A stretch of DNA of 49,787 bases from Tannerella sp. (GCA_031258835.1 JAIRMH010000131.1:1-49787); one strand, 5' to 3'. Numbered from the stretch's first letter, positions 27,115 to 37,600 are shown. The notes: generated from the letters alone by a model not told the origin. Numbers and translations: made by a program.

Positions 27115-28080
27115 ATGCAAAACATAATAGCACCTGTCGACAAAGAACTCATAAAGTCAGAACTTACGCCTGACAAAAAGTTAAGAAGCACCAACAAATC
27201 GAACAATGATATATATATCATAACTGCACACGATGCTCCGCAAACAATGCTGGAAATCGGACGTTTACGCGAAATAGCGTTTCGTTATTACGGGGGGGGC
27301 ACAGGTCTTCCCTGTGATATCGACGAATTTGACACGATGGACGGAGCCTACCGTCAATTAATCGTATGGAGTCCTGAAGACGAAGAAATTCTTGGAGGCT
27401 ATCGTTTTTTGTGCGGCTCTGATGTCAAGTTTGACAAACAGGGAAAACCGATATTAGCAACGGCTCATCTATTCAATTTTTCCGAAAATTTTCTTACCAA
27501 TTACCTGCCGTACACGGTAGAACTTGGCCGTTCTTTCGTTTCGCTTGACTATCAAGCTACCCTCGGACGCTCAAAAGGCATCTTCATCCTTGATAATTTA
27601 TGGGATGGCCTCGGTGCACTGCCCGTTATCGACCCGTCGCTAAAATATTTCTATGGAAAAGTCACCATGTATAATACATACAATACGGAAGCGCGCGACA
27701 TGATACTATACTTCCTCCAATTACATTTCCCCGATAAAGATGACCTTGTCACCCCTATATGCCCGTTAATCACCAACTCCGACAAAAAAAGAATGGAAAA
27801 ATTATTTGATAATAATGATTTCAAAGAAAGTTATAAAGTTTTAAATCACGAAGTCCGCAAACTTGGCATCAACGTGCCGCCATTAGTAAACGCATACATG
27901 AGCCTTTCTCCCAAAATGCGCTCATTTGGCACCGCCATTAACAGAGAATTCGGCGAGGTGGAAGAGACTGGCATACTCATCTCCATTAGCGAGATTCTGG
28001 AAGAAAAGAAAAAACGCCACATGGAAACATTCCTCAATGATACGACGATAGACCGTCTCCAGATTATAAAAGTATCATAA
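27115..28080 (+). CDS. glsB: Glycine-lipid N-acyltransferase, GlsB-like (hemolysin-type GNAT)
   Basis: The protein of 321 residues belongs to the hemolysin/OlsB-like GNAT family that joins a 3-hydroxy-acyl chain to an amino acid. The EIGRLREIAFRYYGGGTGLPCDIDEFDTMD block and LPYTVELGRSFVSLDYQ are the conserved acyl-donor and substrate regions. The final part (LNHEVRKLGINVPPLVNAYMSLSPKMRSFGTAINREFGEVEETGILI) is typical of the Bacteroidota members. The amino-acid specificity (glycine against ornithine) cannot be read from the sequence; glycine is inferred from the Bacteroides pair. The hybrid sensor gene follows after 30 bases. Confidence 0.82.
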   Translation: MQNIIAPVDKELIKSELTPDKKLRSTNKSNNDIYIITAHDAPQTMLEIGRLREIAFRYYGGGTGLPCDIDEFDTMDGAYRQLIVWSPEDEEILGGYRFLCGSDVKFDKQGKPILATAHLFNFSENFLTNYLPYTVELGRSFVSLDYQATLGRSKGIFILDNLWDGLGALPVIDPSLKYFYGKVTMYNTYNTEARDMILYFLQLHFPDKDDLVTPICPLITNSDKKRMEKLFDNNDFKESYKVLNHEVRKLGINVPPLVNAYMSLSPKMRSFGTAINREFGEVEETGILISISEILEEKKKRHMETFLNDTTIDRLQIIKVS

Positions 28081-28110
28081 AACAGAGATTGTCATATTTC
28101 TATCGGAATT

Positions 28111-31100
28111 ATGAGAAACTCCTTAAAAATAATATTGATATTACTCTTACTGTTATGTAATCATATAATATCTGCCGATTATAATTTTCACTTCTCGCAT
28201 CTCGGAGTGGAAGACGGACTTTCGCAAGTTTCTGTCCTCAGAATATTTCAGGACTCCGACGGATACCTTTGGTTTGGTACCCGTAACGGGATCAACAAAT
28301 ACGACGGATATAAATTTAAGGTTTTCAGAAATGAAGTAAATAATCCCGAATCGTTGAATGACGGCTTTATTTATGCCATCAATGAAGATAAAGAACAAAA
28401 CATATGGGTTGGAACGAAAAACGGATTAAACTGTATCCATTATATTTCGGAAAAAATAACCCGTATTTATCCTCAATCTATTGATTCTTCAATTACTTCA
28501 AATACCGTATATTTTATCATAAAACATTCCGACGGTAATTTATATGCTTTTGCCAATAATAAGGCGCTCATATGTAATCCCGACAAATCGGTTACGCTGT
28601 TTAAAACTCTGCCTGATATTGATTTGCAGACACAGATACAAGCCGTCAAACAGGATGGAAACAATGATATATACATCAGCACATCAAAAGGGATGTTTAT
28701 CTATTCCGAAAATTGGGAAATAAAAAAAATATATTCTAAAGACAGAAAAGATTTTCCTGAAAGCATCATCACAGAATTCTTGCCCGATACCGACAAAATA
28801 TGGATAGGCACGGATGAAGATGGGATTTTTTTATTCGATAAAAAGCATCAGACTTTTACGCAATATAATAATGCAAATACACAATTGAGTAACAACTCTA
28901 TCCGGGCGCTCATTCCATTCAATAAAGACTCTATTTTTGTAGGAACTTTCGGAGGACTGAACATACTGGATAAAAAAAACAAACGTATATCTCCCATTAA
29001 TATGGATTCGGAAGGATACAGAGGGTTAAATCATTATTCCATCCATAGCATGTTAACGGATAGAGACCGGACTGTATGGATTGGAACTTACGCGGGCATC
29101 AATTATTTCAGTCCTTATCATAAGCCTGTTTCATTCCTGTCGTTCAACGACTACCGCGGGATTATAGCAAAAGGCCAGGAAGATAAATACGGGAATATGT
29201 GGTTTGCAACTGAAGGCGGCGGCCTGTTATATTATAATCCGAAAACAAAAAAACAGCGCCTCTACCCGCTAAAACCTTTGAATGCCGGGAATTATGAAGT
29301 CAATATCTTCAAATCTATCCTTATCGAGGGAGATGAGATCTATTGCTCCACCCATTTCGGTTCGATTTACAAATTCTCTATTCCCAAAAAGAAATATGAA
29401 CTCTTGCATGATTTTAAAACAAATGACATTTACACCCTGTTTTTAGATAGCAGAAAACGGCTATGGATCCCTACCTTCAACCGGAATCATCTGATAATCG
29501 TTGAAAACGATAAAATCTGTAACCGGTTTTATATAAATGGAGAAATGCGTCATTTCCAGTCAATAACGGCAATTCTTGAACATGAAGACAATGTTTTCAT
29601 TCTCGGCTCTTATTTTGGAAATATCTACTTGTACGACATGAACAGGCAAACCGTAACAAATATCAACGAACAGATCCCTTTAAACAAAGGGGAACAGATT
29701 GGAACTATTTCGTCCATCGCAAAAGAGACTTCCCATATATGGATATCTACCACAAAAATGGGACTGTTTAAATTCGACAACAACCTGAAACTAATCAAAC
29801 ATTACGGCAATAACGACGGGCTATCCGACAGCTATATAAGCTCTGTCGTTATCGACAGGAGCAATCGCCCGTGGGTGGCTACCGGCAATGAAATTTTCCG
29901 GTTAAACGAGACTGACGACAAATTTTACAGCCTGAATCCTGCCGGATCTGCCATACAGGAATTTACGATTCATTCGGGAACCGTATCGTCCGACGGCACA
30001 GTCTATTTCCCGGGAAATAAAGGCATTGTTTCTTTCATTCCGCAAAACCTCGCCGAGAATTTAACCATACCGCCCGTCTATATCACATCGCTGACAACAA
30101 ACAACGAAAACGTCATAGACAAAATGAAAATCGGTAACAACGAAAAAAAGTATACAAAAAATTATTCTATCACACTAAATTCAAATCAAAACAATCTATC
30201 TGTCGGATACACGGCATTAAATTACATTCATTCCGAGGGGAACAAGTATATGTTTATGATGGAGAACATCGATAATACGTGGCATAACGTCGGAAGTCGC
30301 AGAGAGGCCTATTACAGTAATTTACATCCGGGAGATTATACCTTTCGCCTGAAAGCGTCAAACAACGAAGGCGCCTGGAATCCCGAAGAAACAACATTGT
30401 ATATTCATGTCCGCCCGCCCAGGTATAAAACATGGTGGGCATATACATTATATATATCCTTCTTATTAACGGCCCTCCTGTTGATTGTAAAAATCAACAT
30501 AAAAAAACGCAAACGGGAACAGGATCTGCGGTATAAACAAATCGAACAGGATAAATTAAACGAGTTACACGAAGAGCGAATGAGGATGTATACGAACTTT
30601 TCGCATGAACTGAAAACCCCGCTAACCCTGATCATGAATCCTCTCGAAGACTTGACCCGGAGAGTCACTTTTTCGCCGGAAGTAAAACAGTCTTTACAAA
30701 AAATGAAGAAAAATACCGACCGGATGCTATCGCTGGTAAAAAATCTTATGGACATACAAAAGTATGAAGCCGGAAAAAATATTTTAAATAAAACGCAATT
30801 CAATTTCTCCGCCTTTATTGAAGACATTTATATGTCGTTCGAGCGCCTCGCAGCAGACAGGAATATAACCTTCCTGATAAAAAATGAATTGGACCGAAAC
30901 CATACTGTGTTTCTGGACGAAACAGAGATAGAAAAAGTTTTTTTTAACCTGCTTTCCAATGCATTCAAATTTACCCCTTCCAACGGAAATGTCACCATTA
31001 CAATACAGCGTATCATACAAGACGACAAGAACTATCTCTCCGTCAAAATCAAAGACTCCGGCAAAGGATTTTCCGAAGCGGAAGCCAAAGTGATCTTCGA

Positions 31101-32133
31101 ACCGTTCTACAAGTTTGGGGAAGACCTGCACCGGCAAATATCCGGAACAGGTATCGGACTATACCTTGTGCGTTCTATCGTCATGCAACACAATGGCTTC
31201 GTAAAGGCGGAAAGTAAAAATCATGCCGGTTCAACGTTCACGATTCTACTCCCCGACACGGAAGTGCAAACAGAGACTAATAACGACCGGCCATCGCAAT
31301 GCCAAGTATCCGGAAAAGCGCAGGCAACACATGATTTACTGGAAAAAGTAAACCGCAAAAATAAAAAAATCGTGTTACTAGTCGAAAACGACCGCGAAAT
31401 CCTCCATTATCTGGAAGAACAACTCGCCGCGGAATATATCCTGTTAAAAGCCGAAAACGGAAAAGAAGCTTTATCGGTTATAAAAGAAAAAATACCCCAT
31501 ATCGTTATCAGCGATATCGTCATGCCGGTTATGAATGGAATTGAATTATGCGACAAAATAAAAAAACACCCTAACCTCTGCCATATTCCGGTCATCCTGT
31601 TGACCGGCAAATCGAACGAAATACAAAAAAAACAAGGGTTCGATAACGGTGCGGATGATTATATAACCAAACCTTTTAATATTGCATTATTTAAAGTCCG
31701 CATCAAAAATCTTGTCGAAAACCGTGAAAAAATAAAATCGGTATATGGAAATATACATTTACTGAAAAATCTGGGCATTCATGAATCTTACAATGAAAAT
31801 GAATTTCTGAACAAATATATCGAATTTGTAAAATCCAATATATCCAATCCGGATTTAGAGGTCTCCTCCATTTATCAAAACTTAGGCATGAGCCGTGCAA
31901 ATTTCTACCGGAAAGTGAAAGACATAACCAATTTATCCCCTACCGACCTCATAAAAAATATACGATTAGATGCCGGAGCCAAACTACTGACGGAATCCGG
32001 TAAAAACATTTCCGAAATAGCGCAGATCACAGGATTTGTCAGCCGCGCTTATTTTACGCGCAGTTTTAAATCCGAATATGGCATTACTCCTTCCGAATAT
32101 CAGAAAGCAAATAAATCTCGCTCTCATTCATAA
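28111..32133 (+). CDS. Hybrid two-component system sensor/regulator (HTCS)
   Basis: One 1340-residue chain carries a whole signalling path. It has a signal peptide, about a dozen Reg_prop beta-propeller repeats (WFGTRNGINKYDG, IWVGTKNGLN, IWIGTDEDGIFLFD and others), a Y_Y_Y domain (NTWHNVG...HPGDYTFRLKASNNEG) and a membrane helix near residues 776-796. Then come HisKA with H832 in FSHELKTPLTLI, HATPase (NLLSNAFKFTP, DSGKGF, GTGIGLYL), a receiver with D1135, and an AraC-type DNA-binding domain at the C-terminus (ISEIAQITGF..RAYFTRSFKSEYGITPSEY). Such proteins sense periplasmic oligosaccharide and activate the adjacent SusC/SusD genes. Confidence 0.96.
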   Translation: MRNSLKIILILLLLLCNHIISADYNFHFSHLGVEDGLSQVSVLRIFQDSDGYLWFGTRNGINKYDGYKFKVFRNEVNNPESLNDGFIYAINEDKEQNIWVGTKNGLNCIHYISEKITRIYPQSIDSSITSNTVYFIIKHSDGNLYAFANNKALICNPDKSVTLFKTLPDIDLQTQIQAVKQDGNNDIYISTSKGMFIYSENWEIKKIYSKDRKDFPESIITEFLPDTDKIWIGTDEDGIFLFDKKHQTFTQYNNANTQLSNNSIRALIPFNKDSIFVGTFGGLNILDKKNKRISPINMDSEGYRGLNHYSIHSMLTDRDRTVWIGTYAGINYFSPYHKPVSFLSFNDYRGIIAKGQEDKYGNMWFATEGGGLLYYNPKTKKQRLYPLKPLNAGNYEVNIFKSILIEGDEIYCSTHFGSIYKFSIPKKKYELLHDFKTNDIYTLFLDSRKRLWIPTFNRNHLIIVENDKICNRFYINGEMRHFQSITAILEHEDNVFILGSYFGNIYLYDMNRQTVTNINEQIPLNKGEQIGTISSIAKETSHIWISTTKMGLFKFDNNLKLIKHYGNNDGLSDSYISSVVIDRSNRPWVATGNEIFRLNETDDKFYSLNPAGSAIQEFTIHSGTVSSDGTVYFPGNKGIVSFIPQNLAENLTIPPVYITSLTTNNENVIDKMKIGNNEKKYTKNYSITLNSNQNNLSVGYTALNYIHSEGNKYMFMMENIDNTWHNVGSRREAYYSNLHPGDYTFRLKASNNEGAWNPEETTLYIHVRPPRYKTWWAYTLYISFLLTALLLIVKINIKKRKREQDLRYKQIEQDKLNELHEERMRMYTNFSHELKTPLTLIMNPLEDLTRRVTFSPEVKQSLQKMKKNTDRMLSLVKNLMDIQKYEAGKNILNKTQFNFSAFIEDIYMSFERLAADRNITFLIKNELDRNHTVFLDETEIEKVFFNLLSNAFKFTPSNGNVTITIQRIIQDDKNYLSVKIKDSGKGFSEAEAKVIFEPFYKFGEDLHRQISGTGIGLYLVRSIVMQHNGFVKAESKNHAGSTFTILLPDTEVQTETNNDRPSQCQVSGKAQATHDLLEKVNRKNKKIVLLVENDREILHYLEEQLAAEYILLKAENGKEALSVIKEKIPHIVISDIVMPVMNGIELCDKIKKHPNLCHIPVILLTGKSNEIQKKQGFDNGADDYITKPFNIALFKVRIKNLVENREKIKSVYGNIHLLKNLGIHESYNENEFLNKYIEFVKSNISNPDLEVSSIYQNLGMSRANFYRKVKDITNLSPTDLIKNIRLDAGAKLLTESGKNISEIAQITGFVSRAYFTRSFKSEYGITPSEYQKANKSRSHS

Positions 32134-32317
32134 AACTACCCGACATACATAAAATTATCCGACATTCGCATTGCGCGTCGGAAGAATGTTAAAAATTTAA
32201 TCGCATTGTGATGTGAGACGCATGTGCTCTTTTTTGAGACATGAGCACATTCTCCCGCTGCGTCGCATCGCTTATTTTTGCGGAAGTTTTTTATTCAATA
32301 AATAAATTTATGTATAT
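32134..32317 (+). promoter_or_regulatory. Structured leader / operator region of the susCD operon
   Basis: This 184-base gap is unusually rich in symmetry. The heptamer CCGACAT occurs directly repeated at 32140-32146 and 32159-32165, 19 bases apart. A small hairpin (CCGAC...GTCGG) follows the second copy. An 8-base perfect inverted repeat, ATGTGCTC (32222-32229) with GAGCACAT (32243-32250), lies further on, with partly complementary outer arms. A -7 box TATTTTTG is at 32273-32280, about 38 bases before the SusC start. The HTCS AraC domain plausibly binds here; which repeat it uses cannot be told from sequence. Confidence 0.5.
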
Positions 32318-35300
32318 ATGAACAAACTAATTTCCATGAAATTGCAATTAACGGCAATTAAGCAAAAAAGAAAAACCTTTTTATCGATGATTTATTTGTT
32401 GTCCTGTGTCGTTCATCTCGCGGCGCAAGATATAACGCTAAAGGGAACTGTCGTTTCGGCGACAGAGAACGAACCTGTTATCGGAGCTAACATACACCAG
32501 GCAGGCACGACAAATGGAACAATCAGTAATGCAGACGGAGAATTCACGATTAAAATTCCGGCCGACGGGAAAATCGTTATTTCCTACATTGGATACGTAA
32601 CGCAGACGATAGAAGTAAACGGACGAACTTCGTTGAAAATTGTAATGGATGAAGACCGGATTGGGCTGGAAGAAGTGGTAGTGGTAGGATTCCAGACGCA
32701 GAAAAAAGCGAATCTTACGGGGTCCGTCGTAAGCGTCTCGTCCGATATCCTGGAAAACAGACCGGTATCAAACATCGGTCAAGCCTTGCAGGGCGTCGTA
32801 CCAAATCTCAATGTTTCCATTTCAAACGGAGGCCTTAATACCGTGCCATCGTTCAACATTCGCGGCGGGACTTCTTACTCAAGAAACCCTAATAATTCGA
32901 ATAAATGGGAGATTAACAACGGCAGTCCCCTGATTCTGGTGGATGGAGTAGAAACAGGAGATACAGAGTTAAACATGATGAATCCGAATGATATCGAGAA
33001 CATTTCCGTCATTAAAGATGCCTCTGCCTCCGCCATTTACGGTGCGCGCGCATCATACGGCGTTATGCTGATCACGACTAAATCAGGAAAATTCAATGAA
33101 AAAATCAATGTTAACTACAGCGCAGATTTTCAATGGGACACTCCGGCAAACCGTCCGGATTTGTTAGATGCCTATACCTATCAATATGCGACAATGGAAC
33201 GCTCAAAAATGCGTGGCGGCTCCGTATCCACATGGAACGAAACGGTTCTAAAGGCAATAAAAAATTACCAGCAAAACCCTGCGCCGGAAAACGCATGGAT
33301 ATATAATGAAGGAAGTCAGACCGCCTTCACATGGGTCGCCGATGTTGATCCGTTCGAACTCGCCGTAAGAGACTGGACGCCGATGCAAAAACATAACGTC
33401 AGCATGTCAGGAGGATCAGACAAAATAAGATATAATCTATCATTAGGATTTCAGGACAACGACGGATTCGTTAAACCCGAACACGACAACATGAAACGAT
33501 ATAACGCGTTAATGAGTATGAACTTTAAAGCGACAAACTATCTTGATATCGGATCCCGGATAAATTTCAACGCCTCTAATTTTAAAGAACCCTGGCTGAA
33601 CACACAAAAAGGAACTTTGTGGAGCGCTTTACTGACACAAACGGCTCGAAATATCAATATGCCGGTTAAAACCGGACCTAACGATCCGGTACCCGATATA
33701 TGGACGGATAATATTGTCGGGTGGATCATGTATGGCGCGACGAATAAAGTCAGAAGGTCAAATACCGTTTATTCCATTACGCCCACCCTGAAAGTCATTC
33801 CGGAATTAAGTCTTAAGGGCGAATTTTCATACAGAATAACCGATTTCGACCAGAACAGAATAATGCCGACCCGTTCTTATATTACCAATAACTGGGCATC
33901 AATAGACCAAACGCATACAAATCCATCGCAGATTTATAAAAATAAAAACCGGTCGGAACTTTATACGATAAATCTGTACGCGGATTTCAACACGACAATA
34001 GCCGGTTCGCACGCCGTATCGGGAATACTCGGCTTCAATCAGGAATGGTATAACTACAACCAGATCAATCTGACGGCAAACGGGATCATGTCCGAGAGCG
34101 CTCCCGTAATTGATATGATTACGGACGCTACCCTGACCTCCTTAGGCGAAAGTATTTCGGAATGGGCCATCAGGGGCGCTTTCGTAAGATTAAACTACAA
34201 CTTCCGAGATCGCTATTTCGTAGAAATGAACGGACGCTACGACGGCAGTTCCAAATTCTCCAAAGATGACCGGTTCAAATTCTTCCCGTCCGTATCGGCG
34301 GCATGGCGAATTTCGGAAGAAGCCTTTATGGAAGAAACAAGAGAGTGTTTGAATAACTTAAAGATCAGAGGAAGTTATGGCTCTATCGGGAATCAGAATG
34401 TAAGTAATTACGCTTATTTTCCAACATTAGGCAGCGTTTCCGCCGTAAACTGGCTTATGGGAGGAAACCGCCCGTTAGGCATTACGCCGCCAGAATTAGT
34501 AAGCCCCACATTAACATGGGAAACGGCGACTACGCAGAACTTGGGGATCGACCTTTCCGCGCTAAAGAACAGATTGGAGTTTTCATTCGATATTTACCAG
34601 CGAAAAACAACCGATATATTAACGATGGGAATGACTTACCCGAACATTCTGGGAGCAACGGCGCCGCTCGAAAACGCTGGAGATCTGATGACGAAAGGTT
34701 GGGACTTAAGCATCGCATGGAGAGATCGGCTATCGAACGGCCTGAGATATGACGTGAGCCTTGTATTGTCCGATTACAGGACGGAAGTAACTAAATTCAA
34801 CGGAAACGACGAAAAATTATTAGGAGACACTTATTTATACAAAGGACAAATAATGGGCGAGATATGGGGATATGAAACAATCGGCATATTGCAAGATGAA
34901 GATTTCGACAGGACAGACGGCAAATATGTCTTAAAAGGACCGGCTCAAACTAAAATCGCTTCAACGTGGTATCCCGGCGACATACGTTACAAAGACCTGA
35001 ACGAAGACGGAGAAATTTCTACCGGTTCCAACACCGTCGACAAACCGGGCGACAGAAGGATTATCGGTAATAATACGCCCCGGTTGAGATTCGGCATCAC
35101 AAGTAATTTTGTCTGGAAAGGTTTTGATCTCAATCTGTTCTTTCAGGGCGTAGGAAAACGTGATTACTGGATAAGCGACGGAGCCTTCTGGGGATCAGGC
35201 GATTCTGCCGGAAATATGGACACTTACAAAAACTCATGGACAGCCGAAAATACAAATGCAAAATACCCCATGTATGGAGCAGGCGCACAAAACACACAAG

Positions 35301-35536
35301 TTCAGACAGGATATTTATTCAATGCCGCTTACTTCAGGTTGAAACAAGCCGTATTCGGATACACGTTGCCATATCATATCACTTCTCACATCGGAATAGA
35401 TAGAATACGTATTAATGTGTCGGGATATAACATTTTTGAAATAACCGACATCCCTAAAGTCTTAGACCCGGATATTCTATCCTCCGCTTACCCTATCATG
35501 CGTTCCGCAGCGATAGGCGTACAAGTTGGTTTTTAA
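32318..35536 (+). CDS. SusC-family TonB-dependent outer-membrane transporter
   Basis: The protein of 1072 residues imports glycan fragments across the outer membrane together with its SusD partner. After a signal sequence ending near AAQ, residues about 35-115 form the CarboxypepD_reg-like domain (GTVVSATENEPVIGANI, ISYIGYVTQTIEV). EEVVVVGFQTQKKANLTGSVVSV is the SusC/RagA signature. The plug contains QALQGVVPNLNV, FNIRGGTSYS and PNDIENISVIKDASASAIYGARASYGVMLITTKSG. The barrel ends in AAIGVQVGF with the terminal Phe expected for barrel insertion. The upstream HTCS probably regulates it. Confidence 0.97.
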   Translation: MNKLISMKLQLTAIKQKRKTFLSMIYLLSCVVHLAAQDITLKGTVVSATENEPVIGANIHQAGTTNGTISNADGEFTIKIPADGKIVISYIGYVTQTIEVNGRTSLKIVMDEDRIGLEEVVVVGFQTQKKANLTGSVVSVSSDILENRPVSNIGQALQGVVPNLNVSISNGGLNTVPSFNIRGGTSYSRNPNNSNKWEINNGSPLILVDGVETGDTELNMMNPNDIENISVIKDASASAIYGARASYGVMLITTKSGKFNEKINVNYSADFQWDTPANRPDLLDAYTYQYATMERSKMRGGSVSTWNETVLKAIKNYQQNPAPENAWIYNEGSQTAFTWVADVDPFELAVRDWTPMQKHNVSMSGGSDKIRYNLSLGFQDNDGFVKPEHDNMKRYNALMSMNFKATNYLDIGSRINFNASNFKEPWLNTQKGTLWSALLTQTARNINMPVKTGPNDPVPDIWTDNIVGWIMYGATNKVRRSNTVYSITPTLKVIPELSLKGEFSYRITDFDQNRIMPTRSYITNNWASIDQTHTNPSQIYKNKNRSELYTINLYADFNTTIAGSHAVSGILGFNQEWYNYNQINLTANGIMSESAPVIDMITDATLTSLGESISEWAIRGAFVRLNYNFRDRYFVEMNGRYDGSSKFSKDDRFKFFPSVSAAWRISEEAFMEETRECLNNLKIRGSYGSIGNQNVSNYAYFPTLGSVSAVNWLMGGNRPLGITPPELVSPTLTWETATTQNLGIDLSALKNRLEFSFDIYQRKTTDILTMGMTYPNILGATAPLENAGDLMTKGWDLSIAWRDRLSNGLRYDVSLVLSDYRTEVTKFNGNDEKLLGDTYLYKGQIMGEIWGYETIGILQDEDFDRTDGKYVLKGPAQTKIASTWYPGDIRYKDLNEDGEISTGSNTVDKPGDRRIIGNNTPRLRFGITSNFVWKGFDLNLFFQGVGKRDYWISDGAFWGSGDSAGNMDTYKNSWTAENTNAKYPMYGAGAQNTQVQTGYLFNAAYFRLKQAVFGYTLPYHITSHIGIDRIRINVSGYNIFEITDIPKVLDPDILSSAYPIMRSAAIGVQVGF

Positions 35537-35558
35537 ACATTTAAAACATATAAGAAAA

Positions 35559-37469
35559 ATGAGACTCAACAAATATATATCATTATTTATTAGCGGACTG
35601 TTACTGTTATCATCCTGTAATGATGATTTTATGCAAAAAGATCCGAAAGATACTTTAGTAGACGAAACTTATTGGGAAAATGCAGCGCATTTACGCTTAT
35701 ACCTAAACACGCTTTACCCGACTTATATTGTCGGACACCAGACCGGATGGGCATACGACACGAATTATCCGTCCAATTTAAAAGGCAGTCACCTGATGTA
35801 TGGAGACGCTTTTTCGGATAATGTCGTAACACTCGGTACGGAAAGCGATCGTCTGAACGGTACCATGATCGTGCCGACTAGCGGCGTAACAACCTGTTGG
35901 AAATGGGACGATTTAAGGAAAATCAATTATTTCCTCCAACGATATCATCTCGCTTTAAAAAACGAATCGCAGCAAACGGTAAATATGTATGCCGGAGAAG
36001 CCTGTTTTTTCAAAGCATGGGATTATTATAACAAAGTAGCGGCATTAGGAGATGTACCGTGGATTTCAACGGATTTGAATGTCGACTCGGAAGAATTGTT
36101 TGCCGCAAGGACTCCCCGTTCGGAAGTGATGGATTCCGTGCTCCGGTGCATTAACTTAGCAATAGAATGGCTTCCCGAAAAGGGAAAAGAATCAGAAAAC
36201 GGAAGGCTAAACAAAGATCATGCAAATTTCCTGAAAGCGCGCATTTGCCTGTACGAAGGCGCTTACCGCAAATATCATGCGGAATTGGGACTTCAAAATA
36301 CCGCCGACAAATTCTTTGAAGAATGTGTCGCCGCTTGCCAGTCATTAATAAATGGAGGGAAATATCGTTTGTTTGACGATGGCAGCGATAACCCTTACTG
36401 GAAGTTATTCGCCATGAAAGGCGACGAGCCGAACAGTAATCCGGAAGTGATCCTTGCACGCGTCTATCTCGGCGTGTCGTACGGACACACTTCGCAACGT
36501 TATTTCCATCAAAACAGTTCCGGTAATTATACGCGACAGGGAGCAAACCGCGCGCTGGTCGACGAATATCTGTGCATAGACGGACGTCCGATATACGCCG
36601 GCGGATCGGAAGGCAATTATGAAAAAAACCCCCATTTCATGGGCTACGGGAAATGGACGGAGCTGGAAAATAGAGATCCTCGGTTAACACAAACAATTTG
36701 TAAACCGGGTGAATATTTTACCATATTCGACGGCGGTGTTTGGTTGGAGGATCGAATTAATTACCCGAGCGTAAGCCATAATGCCGGCGGATCAAGTATT
36801 TCCGGATACCGCATTATCAAACATTGGATGGGGGATTGGGAGGAATATTCCGCCGTGACAAACGGTTCGCAGTCTGCCGTTGAATTTCGCTATGCGGAAG
36901 TATTGCTTAATTATGCGGAAGCCAAATATGAACTCGGTGACATCACTCAAGAAGACGTCGACCTGACTATTAACGCACTGCGCCAAAGAGCCGGCTTTGA
37001 TTTTACGGCATACCCGACGGCGCGGCTTGTGATCGGGCAGGAACCGGACGATCCTTATCTTGATGCCATTTACAAAAACAAACTTGAATACCCAGTCCCT
37101 CCCCTGCTCCGTGAAATAAGGCGCGAAAGAAGAGTCGAATTGGCGATCGAAGATCGTAGATATCAGGATTTGATGCGCTGGAAGGCTGCCCCGCTACTCA
37201 CCGTTCCACGCAGAGGCATGAATTTCCTGGCCGTTCAAGACCTTTATGATGGTACCCACACGTCTCCGCCCGAAGTAGCGCCGCAAATGGCGTTGAATAA
37301 AGACGTATACGTAGATGGCGACGGATTCATAATTATCCATCCGTTAAGCCCGCATATAACGAACGGGACGTTACCCTGGGACGATTATCGTTATTACTTC
37401 CCCATTCCGAAAGATCAACTGGAACTTAACCCCAACCTGAAACAAAATCCGGGATGGGAGAATAAATAA
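35559..37469 (+). CDS. SusD/RagB-family glycan-binding lipoprotein
   Basis: This is a surface lipoprotein of about 636 residues that caps the SusC channel and binds the glycan. I chose the ATG at 35559 because it opens directly on a lipoprotein signal (MRLNKYISLFISGLLLLSSC, lipobox cysteine before NDDF). An in-frame ATG at 35526 lies inside the end of susC. SusD blocks are AGEACFFKAWDYYNKVAALGDVPW, the RAPRSEVMD-like TPRSEVMDSVLRCI, FRYAEVLLNYAEAKYELG, REIRRERRVELAIEDRRYQDLMRWK and the ending YYFPIPKDQLELNPNLKQNPGW. It follows susC by 22 bases. Confidence 0.96.
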   Translation: MRLNKYISLFISGLLLLSSCNDDFMQKDPKDTLVDETYWENAAHLRLYLNTLYPTYIVGHQTGWAYDTNYPSNLKGSHLMYGDAFSDNVVTLGTESDRLNGTMIVPTSGVTTCWKWDDLRKINYFLQRYHLALKNESQQTVNMYAGEACFFKAWDYYNKVAALGDVPWISTDLNVDSEELFAARTPRSEVMDSVLRCINLAIEWLPEKGKESENGRLNKDHANFLKARICLYEGAYRKYHAELGLQNTADKFFEECVAACQSLINGGKYRLFDDGSDNPYWKLFAMKGDEPNSNPEVILARVYLGVSYGHTSQRYFHQNSSGNYTRQGANRALVDEYLCIDGRPIYAGGSEGNYEKNPHFMGYGKWTELENRDPRLTQTICKPGEYFTIFDGGVWLEDRINYPSVSHNAGGSSISGYRIIKHWMGDWEEYSAVTNGSQSAVEFRYAEVLLNYAEAKYELGDITQEDVDLTINALRQRAGFDFTAYPTARLVIGQEPDDPYLDAIYKNKLEYPVPPLLREIRRERRVELAIEDRRYQDLMRWKAAPLLTVPRRGMNFLAVQDLYDGTHTSPPEVAPQMALNKDVYVDGDGFIIIHPLSPHITNGTLPWDDYRYYFPIPKDQLELNPNLKQNPGWENK

Positions 37470-37531
37470 GAAAGAGGGAAATGGCTGCGTCAAAAGCCGA
37501 TTTTCCGTCGCCGACGACAGATACGACCTCG

Positions 37532-37558
37532 CTGCCCTTCGTCAGGAATGAAGGGCGG
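37532..37558 (+). promoter_or_regulatory. Stem-loop between susD and the fucosidase gene
   Basis: CTGCCCTTC (37532-37540) and GAAGGGCGG (37550-37558) form a 9-pair stem (one G-U pair) around a 9-base loop. It sits in the 131-base gap between susD and the fucosidase start. No T-run follows, so it is not a standard terminator. It could dampen read-through or protect the upstream susCD message. A longer-range pairing of CCGACG near 37511 with CGTCGG near 37567 may enclose it. Confidence 0.4.
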
Positions 37559-37600
37559 CGATGGGCCGTCGGATATAAAGAAACCTACATTATACGAATT

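Noticed and set aside
37481-37600. Upstream in-frame start for the fucosidase
   Set aside because: It would add 40 residues before a good signal peptide, and the added sequence contains the intergenic hairpin.
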